From: Streptomyces fulvoviolaceus | GTDB taxonomy: Bacteria > Actinomycetota > Actinomycetes > Streptomycetales > Streptomycetaceae | Assembly: GCF_000718165.1 (NCBI RefSeq) | Contig: NZ_JOEY01000013.1 | Location: 124,001 to 188,000 of the forward strand | DNA: 64,000 nt | Reading direction: 5' to 3' | In this document: positions 8,594-17,340 of the stretch, in pieces | Position numbering within the stretch: position 1 is the first letter of the stretch | How the letters are laid out: every line of letters starts with the position of its first letter | The notes under the pieces: generated by a model | Seen by the model: only the letters and a program-made list of their open reading frames with translations | The model's database searches: none | What the model was told of the DNA's origin: nothing | Position numbers and translations under genes: made by a program

Positions 8594-9795
8594 ATGCCCG
8601 CCGTGTCGTAGGCGCGTTGCGTCGGGACAGCCGGGGCCTCGACGGTGATCTCGACGACCGGTTGCAGCAGGCGTCGCCCGCCGGTGTGCAGGGCGACCGC
8701 CGTCATCGGTACCGCCACCACCAGTAGGCCCACGGCGAGGACCAGGCCCATGACCGGGAAGCCGGCCTGCGCTGCCAGCAGGCTGCCGGTCAGCGGGCCC
8801 GCCGCCGTGCCGAGGGAGGACGCGGAGCCGACCAGGACCGCCCAGCGGCCGCGCGGGTCGAGGGAGGCGGCGAGGCCGATGACGTACGACAGGACGATCG
8901 GGTAGATCGTGTTCCACGCGATCTCGCCGCTCGCGAAGGTCGCCAGGTCGGTCGCGGACGCGCTGAGCGCGATGCAGGCCGAGATCAGCACCGTACCCGC
9001 GCCGATGGGCAGCGCGAGGCCGAGCCGCGGTCCGAGCGCGCCCGCGCCCACGACGCCCAGCAGTCCCGCGCCGAGCGCCACCGCGAAGACCGCGCCGACC
9101 GTGGTCTCGGAGAGGTGCGCCTGGGTGAGGCCGATGCGGCCGCTGACGCCCCAGAGGGAGTTCTGGGCGAGGGACCAGCACAACAGGGTGGCGGCGAGGA
9201 CCAGCCCCGAGCGGAGGTGGGGGAGCGGGGCTGTCGTGTGCCGGGTCTGCGGGGCGGTCGTACGGACCGGGAGACGGCCCGTCAGGGGCCAGACCGCGAG
9301 AGCGGTGAGGGCGATCGCGGCCAGGGGCCGGCCGTGCCCGGCGCCGAGGTGCGGGACCGTCAGATAGACCGTGCCCGCGAGCGCGGAGACGCTCAGCAGG
9401 CCCAGGGTGGTCAACCGGTGCGGATCCTGCCGGCCGGCGATCCCGGTGGCGGCCACCGTCGTCGCCGTACCGGAGCCGAAGCCGCCGACCAGCGCGCCCG
9501 CGACGACGGCCGGGACGCAGGTGGTGAGGGCCGCGGTGCCGTAGCCGAGGACGGCGAGGGTGAGGCCGATACGGGCGAGTGTGCGGGGGCCGACGCGGTC
9601 GACGCGGGAGGCGAGCAGGAAGCCCGCCGCCGCCGAACTCAGCAGCAGCGCACTGCCGATGGCACCCGCCTGCGTGGCGGTGAGCGGAAGCCCCGAGTCG
9701 AGCCTGCCGACGGTGGTCGGGAGGAGGTACGGGGCGAGGTACCCGGCCGTGAAAAGGGCAACGAGGGGCCAGGGCGTGGTGGTGCGGGCGAACAC
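8581..9795 (-). CDS. MFS transporter
   Basis: Major facilitator of about 404 aa with twelve predicted membrane segments, beginning PWPLVALFTAGYLAPYLLPT. The cytoplasmic loop between helices 2 and 3 has ASRVDRVGPRTLARIG, a degenerate MFS motif A. Substrate is not evident; general sequence character is of small-molecule exporters. The start is uncertain: the frame stays open far upstream, but hydrophobic, family-like sequence begins only at the GTG at 9795. GTG codons about 100 nt further upstream are alternatives. The last codons and stop are built from the dispersed GC-rich element. Confidence 0.75.
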   Translation of the reverse strand: MFARTTTPWPLVALFTAGYLAPYLLPTTVGRLDSGLPLTATQAGAIGSALLLSSAAAGFLLASRVDRVGPRTLARIGLTLAVLGYGTAALTTCVPAVVAGALVGGFGSGTATTVAATGIAGRQDPHRLTTLGLLSVSALAGTVYLTVPHLGAGHGRPLAAIALTALAVWPLTGRLPVRTTAPQTRHTTAPLPHLRSGLVLAATLLCWSLAQNSLWGVSGRIGLTQAHLSETTVGAVFAVALGAGLLGVVGAGALGPRLGLALPIGAGTVLISACIALSASATDLATFASGEIAWNTIYPIVLSYVIGLAASLDPRGRWAVLVGSASSLGTAAGPLTGSLLAAQAGFPVMGLVLAVGLLVVAVPMTAVALHTGGRRLLQPVVEITVEAPAVPTQRAYDTAGIAPL

Positions 9796-10015
9796 GGGCG
9801 TTCCCAGGGCATGCGAAAGAAGCGGCTCAAAAAGGGGATTGGGCGACGACCGTCGACGGACAGGAACGCGCGGCCAATTTGTATCAAGCACGCGGTTGCA
9901 GAAAAAGAGTGGGGGGTGTGATGTGGGGCACGTTGTGTTTGGGGTGGAGGGGGTCGGGTACACGAGGCCGATTTCTATCCGCTGCGGCGCCGGCCCGTCC
10001 GGCGCGTGATGTTTT

Positions 10016-10094
10016 TCGCCCCCGCCGCCCCTTCCCGTCCCATCCCCGGGGGCGGAGCCCCCGGGGATGGGACGGGAAGGGGCGGCGGGGGCGA
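10016..10094. terminator. perfect 38-bp inverted repeat (giant hairpin)
   Basis: Arms 10016-10053 and 10057-10094 are exact reverse complements around a 3-nt loop (GGA). The arms carry the TCGCCCCCGCCGCCCC and CCCGTCCCATCC blocks also found at 49963-49992 and 56113-56299, with one base difference in the middle. It lies just downstream of the minus-strand IclR gene and upstream of the MFS gene, so it can act as a strong terminator. The 9796-10106 interval has no gene. Confidence 0.8.
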
Positions 10095-10106
10095 GACCAA
10101 CCGACG

Positions 10107-10910
10107 TCAACGCCACTGCGCCGCCCCGCCGGCCGCAGGCGCCACCGCCTCGATCTTGCCCCTGATCTCCCGCATCACCGCGACGATCTGCGCCTCGTGC
10201 TCCGGCGTCAGCCGGACCACCGGTACCGAGCAGCTGATGGCGTCCTGGGCGGGGGAGTCGTAGCGCAGCGCGAAGCCGAAGCCGACGATGCCGAGGACGC
10301 CCTCCTCGCGGTCGATCGAGTAGCCGCGCGCCCGCACCTCGGTGAGGTCCTCCAGGAGGGACTCCCGGGTGGTGCGGGTGTTGGGGGTGAGTGCCTCGTA
10401 CGGCCCCTCGGGCAGCTCGGCGTCGGGCCGCTCGGCCAGCAGCGCCTTGCCCAGCGCGCCCACGTGGGCCGGCAGTCGCCGTCCGACCCGGCTGATGGTC
10501 CGCAGGTACTCGTGCGACTCGCGCGTCGCCAGATACGCCACGCCCCGGCCGTCCAGACGCCCCATGTGGATCGTCTCGCCGAGCGCCTGGGACGCCTCGT
10601 CGAGATACGGGCGTACGACGCGCACACACGGGTCGGAGTCGAGGTAGCTCGTGCCGGTGAGCAGGGCGTGGATGCCGATGCCGTAGAGGGAGCCGGTGAC
10701 GTCGGTGCGGACCCAGCCGCGCGTGATCAGGGTCTGGAGCAGCGCGTACATGGAGCTGCGCGGCACGCCCAGCTCGTCCGCGAGCTCCTGGAGGCGGGCC
10801 GGGCGGTCGCCGCGTGCGGCCAGTACTTCCAGCAGCTCGACCGTGCGCGCCGCGGACTTCACCTCGCGGACGCCACCCGCCTCCGGGCGGACGCCCCCTG
10901 TCTCTGACAT
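10107..10910 (-). CDS. IclR family regulator of glucarate catabolism
   Basis: Transcription factor of 267 aa. A winged helix lies at about residues 15-75 (VKSAARTVELLEVLAARGD, then LGVPRSSMYALLQTLITRGWV), and an IclR effector domain follows with GRLDGRGVAYLAT, LPAHVGALGKALLA and the late YSIDREEGVLGIVGFG. The start is the ATG at 10910 (MSETGG); an upstream in-frame start at 10961 would leave little leader. It is divergent from kdgD-gudD-transporter over 105 bp, so it probably senses a hexarate or its product and controls that operon and itself. Effector identity is inferred only from neighbours. Confidence 0.88.
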   Translation of the reverse strand: MSETGGVRPEAGGVREVKSAARTVELLEVLAARGDRPARLQELADELGVPRSSMYALLQTLITRGWVRTDVTGSLYGIGIHALLTGTSYLDSDPCVRVVRPYLDEASQALGETIHMGRLDGRGVAYLATRESHEYLRTISRVGRRLPAHVGALGKALLAERPDAELPEGPYEALTPNTRTTRESLLEDLTEVRARGYSIDREEGVLGIVGFGFALRYDSPAQDAISCSVPVVRLTPEHEAQIVAVMREIRGKIEAVAPAAGGAAQWR

Positions 10911-10941
10911 GTGCCGATCGTAATCCGGACCGGCCGACCCA

Positions 10942-10970
10942 TTGACGGTCGCGGTTCGCATATCTAATCT
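10942..10970 (+). promoter_or_regulatory. predicted vegetative promoter for kdgD operon
   Basis: TTGACG (10942-10947) and TAATCT (10965-10970) are spaced by 17 nt, a good match to HrdB-type -35 and -10 boxes. The expected start point lies about 40 nt before the kdgD GTG at 11016. The position between IclR and kdgD fits. Confidence 0.5.
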
Positions 10971-10997
10971 CCATCTTCATACGTAGATAACGTCTAC
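10961..10997. promoter_or_regulatory. candidate IclR operator
   Basis: Two overlapping inverted repeats cover the -10 box and start region: TATCTA (10961-10966) with TAGATA (10984-10989), and GTAGA-N5-TCTAC (10983-10997). An IclR repressor bound here would block the kdgD promoter. The assignment is by position and symmetry only. Confidence 0.4.
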
Positions 10998-11015
10998 ATA
11001 GGGAGATGAACGAGG

Positions 11016-11954
11016 GTGAGCCTCGTAACGGACACGGCCCGGCGACTGCGGGAGGGCATGGCGAGCGGTGTGCTGTCGTTCCCGCTGACCAGCTTCCACG
11101 ACGACGGCTCGCTCGACCCGGACGGCTTCCGCGCGCATGTCGCGGCCCAGATCGCCACCGCCCCCGGCGCCGTCTTCCCCGCCTGCGGGACCGGCGAGTT
11201 CTTCTCGCTGGACGAGGACGAGTACCGGCAGGTCGTGACGATCGCGGTCGAGGAGGCCGGCGGGCGCGTGCCCGTCGTCGCCGGGATCGGATACGGCTGG
11301 GCGCAGGCCGTCCGCTTCGCCCGCATCGCCGAGGAGGCCGGCGCCGACGCGCTTCTCGTGCTGCCGCACTACCTGGTCGCCGCCCCGCAGGACGGGCTGG
11401 TCGCCCAGCTGGAGCAGATCGCCTCGAGGACCCGGCTGCCGCTGATCGCCTACCAGCGCGGCCAAGTCGCCTTCACGGCAGCCTCGTTGAAGCGCATCGC
11501 CGCCATCCCCGGCGTCATCGGCCTCAAGGACGGTCACAGCGACCTCGACCGGCTGCAACGCCTCACGCTCGCCGCCCCCGAGGGCTTCCTGTTCTTCAAC
11601 GGCGCCTCCACCGCCGAGGTCCAGGCCCGCGCCTACGCCACCGTCGGCATCCCCGCCTACTCCTCCGCCGTCCACGCCTTCGCCCCCGAGATCGCGAACG
11701 CCTTCTTCGGCGCGCTGAAGGACGGCGACGACGGCACGGTCGAGAAGCTGCTGCGCGACTTCTACGTCCCGCTCGTCGAACTCCGCGACCGGGTCCCCGG
11801 ATACGCCGTGTCACTGGTGAAGGCGGCGGCCCGGCTGCGCGGCCGTCCGGTGGGACCCGTACGCGCCCCGCTCACCGATCCGTCGGCCGCCGACCTGGCC
11901 GACCTCAAGCTGCTGCTGTCCACCGGACTCGACCTCGTAGGAGCCTCCCTGTGA
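11016..11954 (+). CDS. kdgD: 5-dehydro-4-deoxyglucarate dehydratase
   Basis: DHDPS-superfamily lyase of 312 aa that dehydrates and decarboxylates 5-dehydro-4-deoxy-D-glucarate to 2,5-dioxopentanoate (alpha-ketoglutarate semialdehyde). The Schiff-base Lys lies in VIGLKDGHSD near residue 173 and the partner Tyr in PLIAYQRG near 147. FPACGTGEFFSL near residue 60 is the KDGDH version of the GTTGE loop. GTG 11016 has GGGAG 10 nt upstream. The stop overlaps the gudD GTG (GTGA), so the second enzyme of the pathway is coupled to the first. Confidence 0.92.
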   Translation: MSLVTDTARRLREGMASGVLSFPLTSFHDDGSLDPDGFRAHVAAQIATAPGAVFPACGTGEFFSLDEDEYRQVVTIAVEEAGGRVPVVAGIGYGWAQAVRFARIAEEAGADALLVLPHYLVAAPQDGLVAQLEQIASRTRLPLIAYQRGQVAFTAASLKRIAAIPGVIGLKDGHSDLDRLQRLTLAAPEGFLFFNGASTAEVQARAYATVGIPAYSSAVHAFAPEIANAFFGALKDGDDGTVEKLLRDFYVPLVELRDRVPGYAVSLVKAAARLRGRPVGPVRAPLTDPSAADLADLKLLLSTGLDLVGASL

Positions 11955-13240
11955 ACCTCACCATCACGGACGTACGGCTGACGCCGATCCTGGTCGCCGA
12001 CCCGCCGCTGCTGAACACGCAGGGCGTCCACCAGCCCTACACGCCCCGGCTGATCGTCGAGGTCGTGACGGCGGACGGGATCACGGGTGTCGGCGAGACG
12101 TACGGCGACACCAAGTACCTGGAGCTGGCGCGGCCGTTCGCCCAGAAGCTCGTCGGCCGCCAAGTGTCCGATCTGAACGGCCTGTTCGTCGTCGCGGACG
12201 AGGTGGCCGTCGACAGCTCCCGCGTCTCCGGCCAGGTCGACGTCGGTGGGCTGCGCGGCGTCCAGACCGCCGACAAGCTGCGGCTGTCCGTCGTCTCCGG
12301 CTTCGAGGTCGCCTGCCTCGACGCGCTGGGCAAGGCGCTCGGGCTGCCCGTGCACGCGCTGCTCGGCGGGAAGCTGCGGGACGCGGTCGAGTACAGCGCG
12401 TACCTCTTCTACAAGTGGGCCGACCATCCGGAGGGCGTGGCCTGCGAGAAGGACGACTGGGGTGCGGCCGTCGACCCGGCCGGGGTCGTGGAGCAGGCGC
12501 GGCTGTTCAAGGAGCGGTACGGCTTCACGTCCTTCAAGCTCAAGGGCGGTGTCTTCCCGCCGGACGAGGAGATCGCGGCCGTACGGGCGCTGGCCGAGGC
12601 GTTCCCCGGACATCCCCTCCGTCTCGACCCCAACGGCGCCTGGAGCGTGGAGACTTCGCTGAAGGTCGCCAAGGAGATCGGGGACGTCCTCGAGTACCTG
12701 GAGGACCCGGCCCTCGGTACGCCCGCCATGGCCGAGGTCTCCGCCGCCACCGACGTGCCGCTCGCCACCAACATGTGCGTGACGACCTTCGCCGAGATCA
12801 AGGAGGCGTTCACGAAGGACGCCGTCCAGGTCGTCCTCTCCGACCACCACTACTGGGGCGGGCTGCGCAACACCCAGCAACTCGCCGCGATCTGCCGCAC
12901 GTTCGGCGTCGGCATCTCCATGCACTCCAACACCCACCTGGGCATTTCGCTCGCCGCCATGACCCACGTGGCGTCCACCGTCCCCAACCTCCACCACGCC
13001 TGCGACTCCCACTACCCCTGGCAGTCGGAGGACGTCCTCACCGAGCGGCTCACCTTCGAGAACGGGGCCGTGCAGGTCTCCGACGCGCCCGGCCTCGGCG
13101 TCGAACTCGACCGCGAGAAGCTGCAGTTCCTGCACCGGCGGTGGCTCGACGACGACGGTGCGCTGCGTGAGCGGGACGACGCGGCCGCCATGCGGGTCGC
13201 CGAGCCGGGGTGGGTGACGCCGGCCGTGCCTCGCTGGTAG
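11951..13240 (+). CDS. gudD: glucarate dehydratase
   Basis: Enolase-superfamily enzyme (429 aa) that converts D-glucarate to 5-dehydro-4-deoxyglucarate, the KdgD substrate. The KxK pair is in SFKLKGGVF near residue 200, and metal ligands in RLDPNGAW, EDPALG and NMCVTTF near 276. The general base is in GISMHSNTHLG near 327, with SDHHYWGG before it. NMCVTTF and MHSNTHLGIS are typical of the GlucD subgroup. The GTG at 11951 is used because it overlaps the kdgD stop; a longer upstream frame is only a shadow of kdgD. A later dehydrogenase for the semialdehyde is not in this window. Confidence 0.93.
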   Translation: MNLTITDVRLTPILVADPPLLNTQGVHQPYTPRLIVEVVTADGITGVGETYGDTKYLELARPFAQKLVGRQVSDLNGLFVVADEVAVDSSRVSGQVDVGGLRGVQTADKLRLSVVSGFEVACLDALGKALGLPVHALLGGKLRDAVEYSAYLFYKWADHPEGVACEKDDWGAAVDPAGVVEQARLFKERYGFTSFKLKGGVFPPDEEIAAVRALAEAFPGHPLRLDPNGAWSVETSLKVAKEIGDVLEYLEDPALGTPAMAEVSAATDVPLATNMCVTTFAEIKEAFTKDAVQVVLSDHHYWGGLRNTQQLAAICRTFGVGISMHSNTHLGISLAAMTHVASTVPNLHHACDSHYPWQSEDVLTERLTFENGAVQVSDAPGLGVELDREKLQFLHRRWLDDDGALRERDDAAAMRVAEPGWVTPAVPRW

Positions 13241-13347
13241 CCGTCAGTCCCCCCACACATCCGCAACCAACAGTTGAGGAACCCCATCGGCGAGCAACCA
13301 CCTCCGCGAGAGCGGCGGCGGTTTAGCCGCACAAAGGAGTGCCGCTC

Positions 13348-14745
13348 GTGTCTGCAGTCGTCCCCGAAATACACCCGCCCGCCGTCCAGTCCGCCATCCG
13401 CAAGATCTTCCGCCGCGTCGTCCCGCTGTTCTTCGTCATGTTCGTCGCGAACTACATGGACCGCGTCAACCTGGGCTTCGCGCAAGACGAGTTGAGGGCC
13501 GACGTCGGCCTCTCGGCCGCCGCGTTCGGCCTCGGCGCCGGCATCTTCTTCATCGCGTACGCCATCTTCGAAGTCCCCTCCAACATGCTGATGGAGCGCT
13601 TCGGGGCCAAGGTCTGGCTCACCCGGATCATGATCACCTGGGGGATCGTCGCCACCGCGATGGCCTTCGTGAACAGCGTGGAGACGTTCTACGCGCTGCG
13701 CTTCCTGCTGGGGGTGGCCGAGGCGGGCTTCTTCCCGGCCGTCATCTACTACTTCTCCCGCTGGCTTCCCGACTCCCACCGCGGCCGTGCCACCTCCATC
13801 TTCCTGATGGGCTCCGGCACGGCGACGGTGATCGTCGGCCCGATCTCGGGCGCCCTGCTCGAGATGCACGGCGTCTGGGGCCACTCCGGCTGGCAGTGGA
13901 TGTTCTTCATCGAGGGCATCTTCTCCGTCGTCCTCGGCTTCGTCGTCTACCGCTTCCTCGACTCCGGTATCGAGTCGGCCACTTGGCTGACGGAGGAGGA
14001 GAAGCGGGAGCTGGTCGCGACCATCGACGCCGAGCAGGACGCGCGCCCCACCGCCGACACGCGTGTCTCCCGCTGGAAGCTGCTCGCCGATCCCCAGATG
14101 CTCCTCTTCCTGTGGATCTACTTCGCGATCAACGTCGCCCTGTACGCGGTCACCTTCTGGCTGCCCTCGATCGTGGACGACATCGGCGGGCTCAGCTCCT
14201 TCCAGGTGGGGCTGCTGACGTCGGTGCCGTGGCTGTGCGCGATCGCCGCGGTGTTCGTCAGCGGGCGGCTCTCGGACCGCATCGGCAAGCGGCGTCCGAT
14301 CCTGATGGCGTTGCTCGTCCTCGGCGGCTGCGGCACCCTGCTCGCCGTGTTCGTGTCGCCGTGGGCGGGGCTGGGCGCGCTGTGCCTGGCCGCGATGGGC
14401 TTCAAGCCGGCCTCGCCGATCTTCTGGACGATCCCGCAGAGCTACCTCGATGCCAGGGCCGCGGCACCCGGGATCGCTCTGATCAACTCCATCGGCAACC
14501 TGGGCGGCTTCGTCGCTCCCACCGCCTTCGGGCTCATCGAGGACGCGACCGGTTCGACGAAGGGCGGGCTGGTCGGCCTGACCGTCGTCGGCTTCCTGGC
14601 CGCTCTCAGTGTGCTGTTCGTACGCGGCGGCGGGCGCAACGACCGGATCCGGTCACGCCCGGCGAAGGCCCCGGCGGCCGCTCCGGCACCGAAGGCGACC
14701 CCGGGCGCGGCCCGCACGGCAGGTCACGGGCCTGCGACAGCCTGA
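13348..14745 (+). CDS. MFS glucarate-type transporter (anion:cation symporter family)
   Basis: Major facilitator of 465 aa in the ACS family (GudP/phthalate-permease-like). It starts RRVVPLFFVMFVANYMDRVNLGFAQ, the ACS helix 1 with the Y-x-D-R motif, and has YAIFEVPSNMLMERFGAKVW and FLLGVAEAGFFPAVIYYFSRW, both diagnostic. The GTG at 13348 is preferred over that at 13339 because AAAGGAG (13333-13339) is then 8 nt upstream. It follows gudD by about 107 nt in the same direction, so it is the probable glucarate/galactarate uptake system. The C-terminal Ala/Pro-rich tail is unstructured. Confidence 0.87.
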   Translation: MSAVVPEIHPPAVQSAIRKIFRRVVPLFFVMFVANYMDRVNLGFAQDELRADVGLSAAAFGLGAGIFFIAYAIFEVPSNMLMERFGAKVWLTRIMITWGIVATAMAFVNSVETFYALRFLLGVAEAGFFPAVIYYFSRWLPDSHRGRATSIFLMGSGTATVIVGPISGALLEMHGVWGHSGWQWMFFIEGIFSVVLGFVVYRFLDSGIESATWLTEEEKRELVATIDAEQDARPTADTRVSRWKLLADPQMLLFLWIYFAINVALYAVTFWLPSIVDDIGGLSSFQVGLLTSVPWLCAIAAVFVSGRLSDRIGKRRPILMALLVLGGCGTLLAVFVSPWAGLGALCLAAMGFKPASPIFWTIPQSYLDARAAAPGIALINSIGNLGGFVAPTAFGLIEDATGSTKGGLVGLTVVGFLAALSVLFVRGGGRNDRIRSRPAKAPAAAPAPKATPGAARTAGHGPATA

Positions 14746-14834
14746 CGTGACGGGCGGGTCGGACGTGAGCGCCGCCCTGTTGTCGGTGGTGTGGTGCAGA
14801 CTGGCCTGATCGGCACCACGTCAGGGAGCGCACC

Positions 14835-15977
14835 GTGACCGCGTCCAACGCGTCCACCGGAAAGGGACCGTCGTACAAAGGAAAGGCCGGGCAGTGTCAG
14901 GCCCAGGTCGACCCCTTGGCTGCGGTGCGCGCACCGGACGACTCGCGCTGGGACGTCTATCTCACGGGCCCCGTCTTCCTCGACATCATCTTCACCGGGC
15001 TCGACTCCGCCCCGGTGCGCGGGACCGAGTCCTGGGCACGCGGGATGGGGTCGAGCCCCGGCGGTGTGGCGAACATGGCGACCGCGCTGGCCCGGCTGGG
15101 TCTGCGCACCTCACTGGCCTCGGCCTTCGGCGACGACCACTACGGCGACTACTGCTGGGACGCGCTGGAACAGGGCGAGGGCATCGACCTCTCGCCCTCC
15201 CGCAGGGTCCCCGGCTGGCACTCCCCGGTCACCGTCTCCATGGCGTACGAGGGCGAGCGCACGATGGTCTCCCACGGCCACGAGCCGCCCCCGGAAGGGC
15301 CCGCGTCCCACTACTCCCCCCACGCGCGTGCCGCCATCGCCTCTCTCACACCGGGCAAGCGCGCGCCCTGGGTCACCCAGGCCGCGAGCAGGGGCACCCG
15401 GATCTTCGCCGACGTCGGCTGGGACGACACCGGGGCGTGGGACCTGGCCGGGCTCGCCGACCTCGAACACTGCGAGGCGTTCCTGCCGAACGCGGAGGAG
15501 GCGATGCGGTACACGGGGGCCACGTGTCCCCGTGCTGCCGCACACGCCCTCACCGATCACGTACCGCTCGCCGTCGTCACCCTCGGTGCGGAGGGGGCGT
15601 ACGCGGTGGACCGGCGGACGGGGGAGACGGCCGAGGTCCCCGCGATCGAGGTGGAGGCACTGGATCCGACGGGGGCGGGGGACGTCTTCGTGGCGGGCTT
15701 CGTCACGGGCACGCTCGCGGGGTGGCCGCTGGCGGACCGGCTGGCGTTCGCGGGCCTGACGGCGGCGCTGTCGGTGCAGGAGTTCGGAGGGTCCCTGTCC
15801 GCCCCCGGGTGGTCCGAGATCGGGGCGTGGTGGCGCAAGGTGCAGTCGGTGGACGGCCAGGATCCGATGGCCCTGCAGCGGTACGGGTTCCTGGCGGGGC
15901 TGGTGCCGGAGGCGGCGGCGAGACCGTGGCCGTTGCGGAGGGCGGTGCCGACGATCGGGTTCGGGCGGTCGGCGTGA
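14835..15977 (+). CDS. PfkB family carbohydrate kinase
   Basis: Ribokinase-fold sugar kinase of 380 aa. The N-terminal PfkB signature is GSSPGGVANMATALARLGL at about residues 75-93, and the C-terminal signature DPTGAGDVFVAGFVTG near 277 contains the catalytic Asp of GAGD. VVTLGAEGAYAVDRRTG is the preceding nucleotide-site strand. The first 30 residues are a non-conserved extension. GTG 14835 follows an AGGGAG site. It may be a ketogluconate/deoxyketo-sugar kinase linked to the hexarate genes upstream, but the gap and separate leader make that a guess. Confidence 0.82.
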   Translation: MTASNASTGKGPSYKGKAGQCQAQVDPLAAVRAPDDSRWDVYLTGPVFLDIIFTGLDSAPVRGTESWARGMGSSPGGVANMATALARLGLRTSLASAFGDDHYGDYCWDALEQGEGIDLSPSRRVPGWHSPVTVSMAYEGERTMVSHGHEPPPEGPASHYSPHARAAIASLTPGKRAPWVTQAASRGTRIFADVGWDDTGAWDLAGLADLEHCEAFLPNAEEAMRYTGATCPRAAAHALTDHVPLAVVTLGAEGAYAVDRRTGETAEVPAIEVEALDPTGAGDVFVAGFVTGTLAGWPLADRLAFAGLTAALSVQEFGGSLSAPGWSEIGAWWRKVQSVDGQDPMALQRYGFLAGLVPEAAARPWPLRRAVPTIGFGRSA

Positions 15978-16017
15978 GTGCGGGGGCGCCGTCCCTGAGA
16001 GCGCAGCCCCAGGAGCC

Positions 16018-16371
16018 TCAGCCCGCGGCGACCGTCAGCCGGACAACCCCGTCAGGCCCCGCCACCAGCACCGGCGTCCCCGCCCCGCCGAGATCCCGTA
16101 CGGCAGCCAGATCCTCCGCGGAAGCCGACGCAGCCTCGGTGACAACCGCCGCCGCCTCCAACGACTTCGCCCCGGACGCCACAGCCATGGCCACCGCGGT
16201 CCGCAGAGCACTCAGCTTCAGCGAGTCGAGGGCAACGGTGCCCGCGACGTACGTACGGCCGGTCTCGTCCCGCACGGCCGCCCCCTCGGGCACACCATTG
16301 CGCGCCCGCGCGGAACGGGCCAGGGTGACGATCTTGCGGTCCTCGGGGTCAAGCGCGTTGCTGTCGGTCAT
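16018..16371 (-). CDS. cytidine-deaminase-like protein lacking zinc ligands
   Basis: Small protein of 117 aa with the outline of a cytidine deaminase: RSARARNGVPEGAAVRDETGRTYVAG matches the first strands and LSALRTAVAMAVASGAKSLEA the active-site helix. The expected C-A-E catalytic motif is L-S-A and the P-C-x-x-C motif is replaced by sequence around DLAAVRDL, with no Cys in the protein. It therefore should not bind zinc or deaminate. It may be a structural or nucleoside-binding relic; close relatives in streptomycetes are, as I recall, annotated as cytidine deaminase. The ATG at 16371 begins the conserved segment. Confidence 0.7.
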   Translation of the reverse strand: MTDSNALDPEDRKIVTLARSARARNGVPEGAAVRDETGRTYVAGTVALDSLKLSALRTAVAMAVASGAKSLEAAAVVTEAASASAEDLAAVRDLGGAGTPVLVAGPDGVVRLTVAAG

Positions 16372-16399
16372 GCCCTGAGCATACGAAGAACCGGACCGC

Positions 16400-17272
16400 T
16401 CACCCCGCCACGGGGTACATCGCCCCCCGCCGCCCCTCCGGCGACGCCAGCCACTCCAGCTTCGCCGCCGTGTTCGCCTCGTCCAGCGGCGTGTGGAGAA
16501 CAACCGTCAGATCGGGCCGCGCCGGCACCTTCATCGCCGTGGACTCGACGCACAGCAGCCCGACCAGCGGATGGTCGAGCTCCTTGCGGATCACCCCGGC
16601 GTCCTGGATGTCCCGCCGCTCCCACAACGCGGTGAACTCCGAGCTCTCCGCGTGCAGCCGGGCCAGGACCTCCTGGTAGCCCTCGTCGTCCGGGCGGGCC
16701 GAGCACGCCGCCCGGAACTGGGCGACCACCGTGCACGCGTTCCGCTCCCAGCTGTGCGAGCGCGAGCGGTACAGCGGATCGGTGAAGAAGTCGACGATGC
16801 AGTTCTGCGAGTTCTCCGGACGCATCCCGAGCACCCACCCGGCGGCGTCGTTGTACATCACGCAGTTGTAGTACGTGTCCATGATGTGCGCCGGATACGG
16901 CAACCACGCGTCGATCAGCCGCCGCAGCCCCTCACAGCCGTGGTCCGCCGCCGGTTCGGGGGCCGGCGGGTTCAGCCCGGCGAGGACGTACAGATGCCGC
17001 CGCTCGGCGTTGCTGAGCCGCAGCACGCGCGCGACGGCGTCGATGACCTGCGGGGACACGGAGATGTCCCGCCCCTGCTCCAGCCACTGGTACCAGGAGG
17101 CACCCACCCCGGCGAGTACGGCGACCTCCTCGCGCCGCAGCCCGGGCGTCCGGCGCCGCGCACCGCCGTCGGGGAGACCGGCCTCGGCCGGCGAGACCCG
17201 GGCCCGCCGGCTCATCAGGAACTCGCGCAGCTCCCGCAGCCGGTGCGCCTTGCCCGCATCGGTCTCGATCAC
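16400..17272 (-). CDS. XRE-type regulator with MmyB-like ligand domain
   Basis: DNA-binding protein of about 290 aa. The helix-turn-helix covers roughly residues 10-85 with the hallmark RRRTPGLRREEVAVLAGVGASWYQWLEQGRDI, followed by the MmyB-type sensory domain (from about 105: IDAWLPYPAHIMDTYYN, then HPLVGLLCVEST and LTVVLHTPLDE). The family is thought to bind fatty-acid-like or small hydrophobic ligands. The start is uncertain between GTG 17272 and GTG 17281; a GGGGGAG motif lies 12 or 3 nt upstream respectively. It is divergent from the MFS pump at 17408, which it probably controls. Confidence 0.85.
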   Translation of the reverse strand: MIETDAGKAHRLRELREFLMSRRARVSPAEAGLPDGGARRRTPGLRREEVAVLAGVGASWYQWLEQGRDISVSPQVIDAVARVLRLSNAERRHLYVLAGLNPPAPEPAADHGCEGLRRLIDAWLPYPAHIMDTYYNCVMYNDAAGWVLGMRPENSQNCIVDFFTDPLYRSRSHSWERNACTVVAQFRAACSARPDDEGYQEVLARLHAESSEFTALWERRDIQDAGVIRKELDHPLVGLLCVESTAMKVPARPDLTVVLHTPLDEANTAAKLEWLASPEGRRGAMYPVAG

Positions 17273-17340
17273 GTCCGCCACGAACTCCCCCTGTTCACCG
17301 TCCGGCCGTCGACCCGGCCCGGCGTTCCGACCGCCTGCCT

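Noticed and set aside
8581..10980. A single 799-residue protein covering the MFS gene and the IclR region
   Set aside because: Family-like sequence starts only near 9795; the upstream part reads through a perfect hairpin and antisense to nothing recognisable, in a different frame from IclR.
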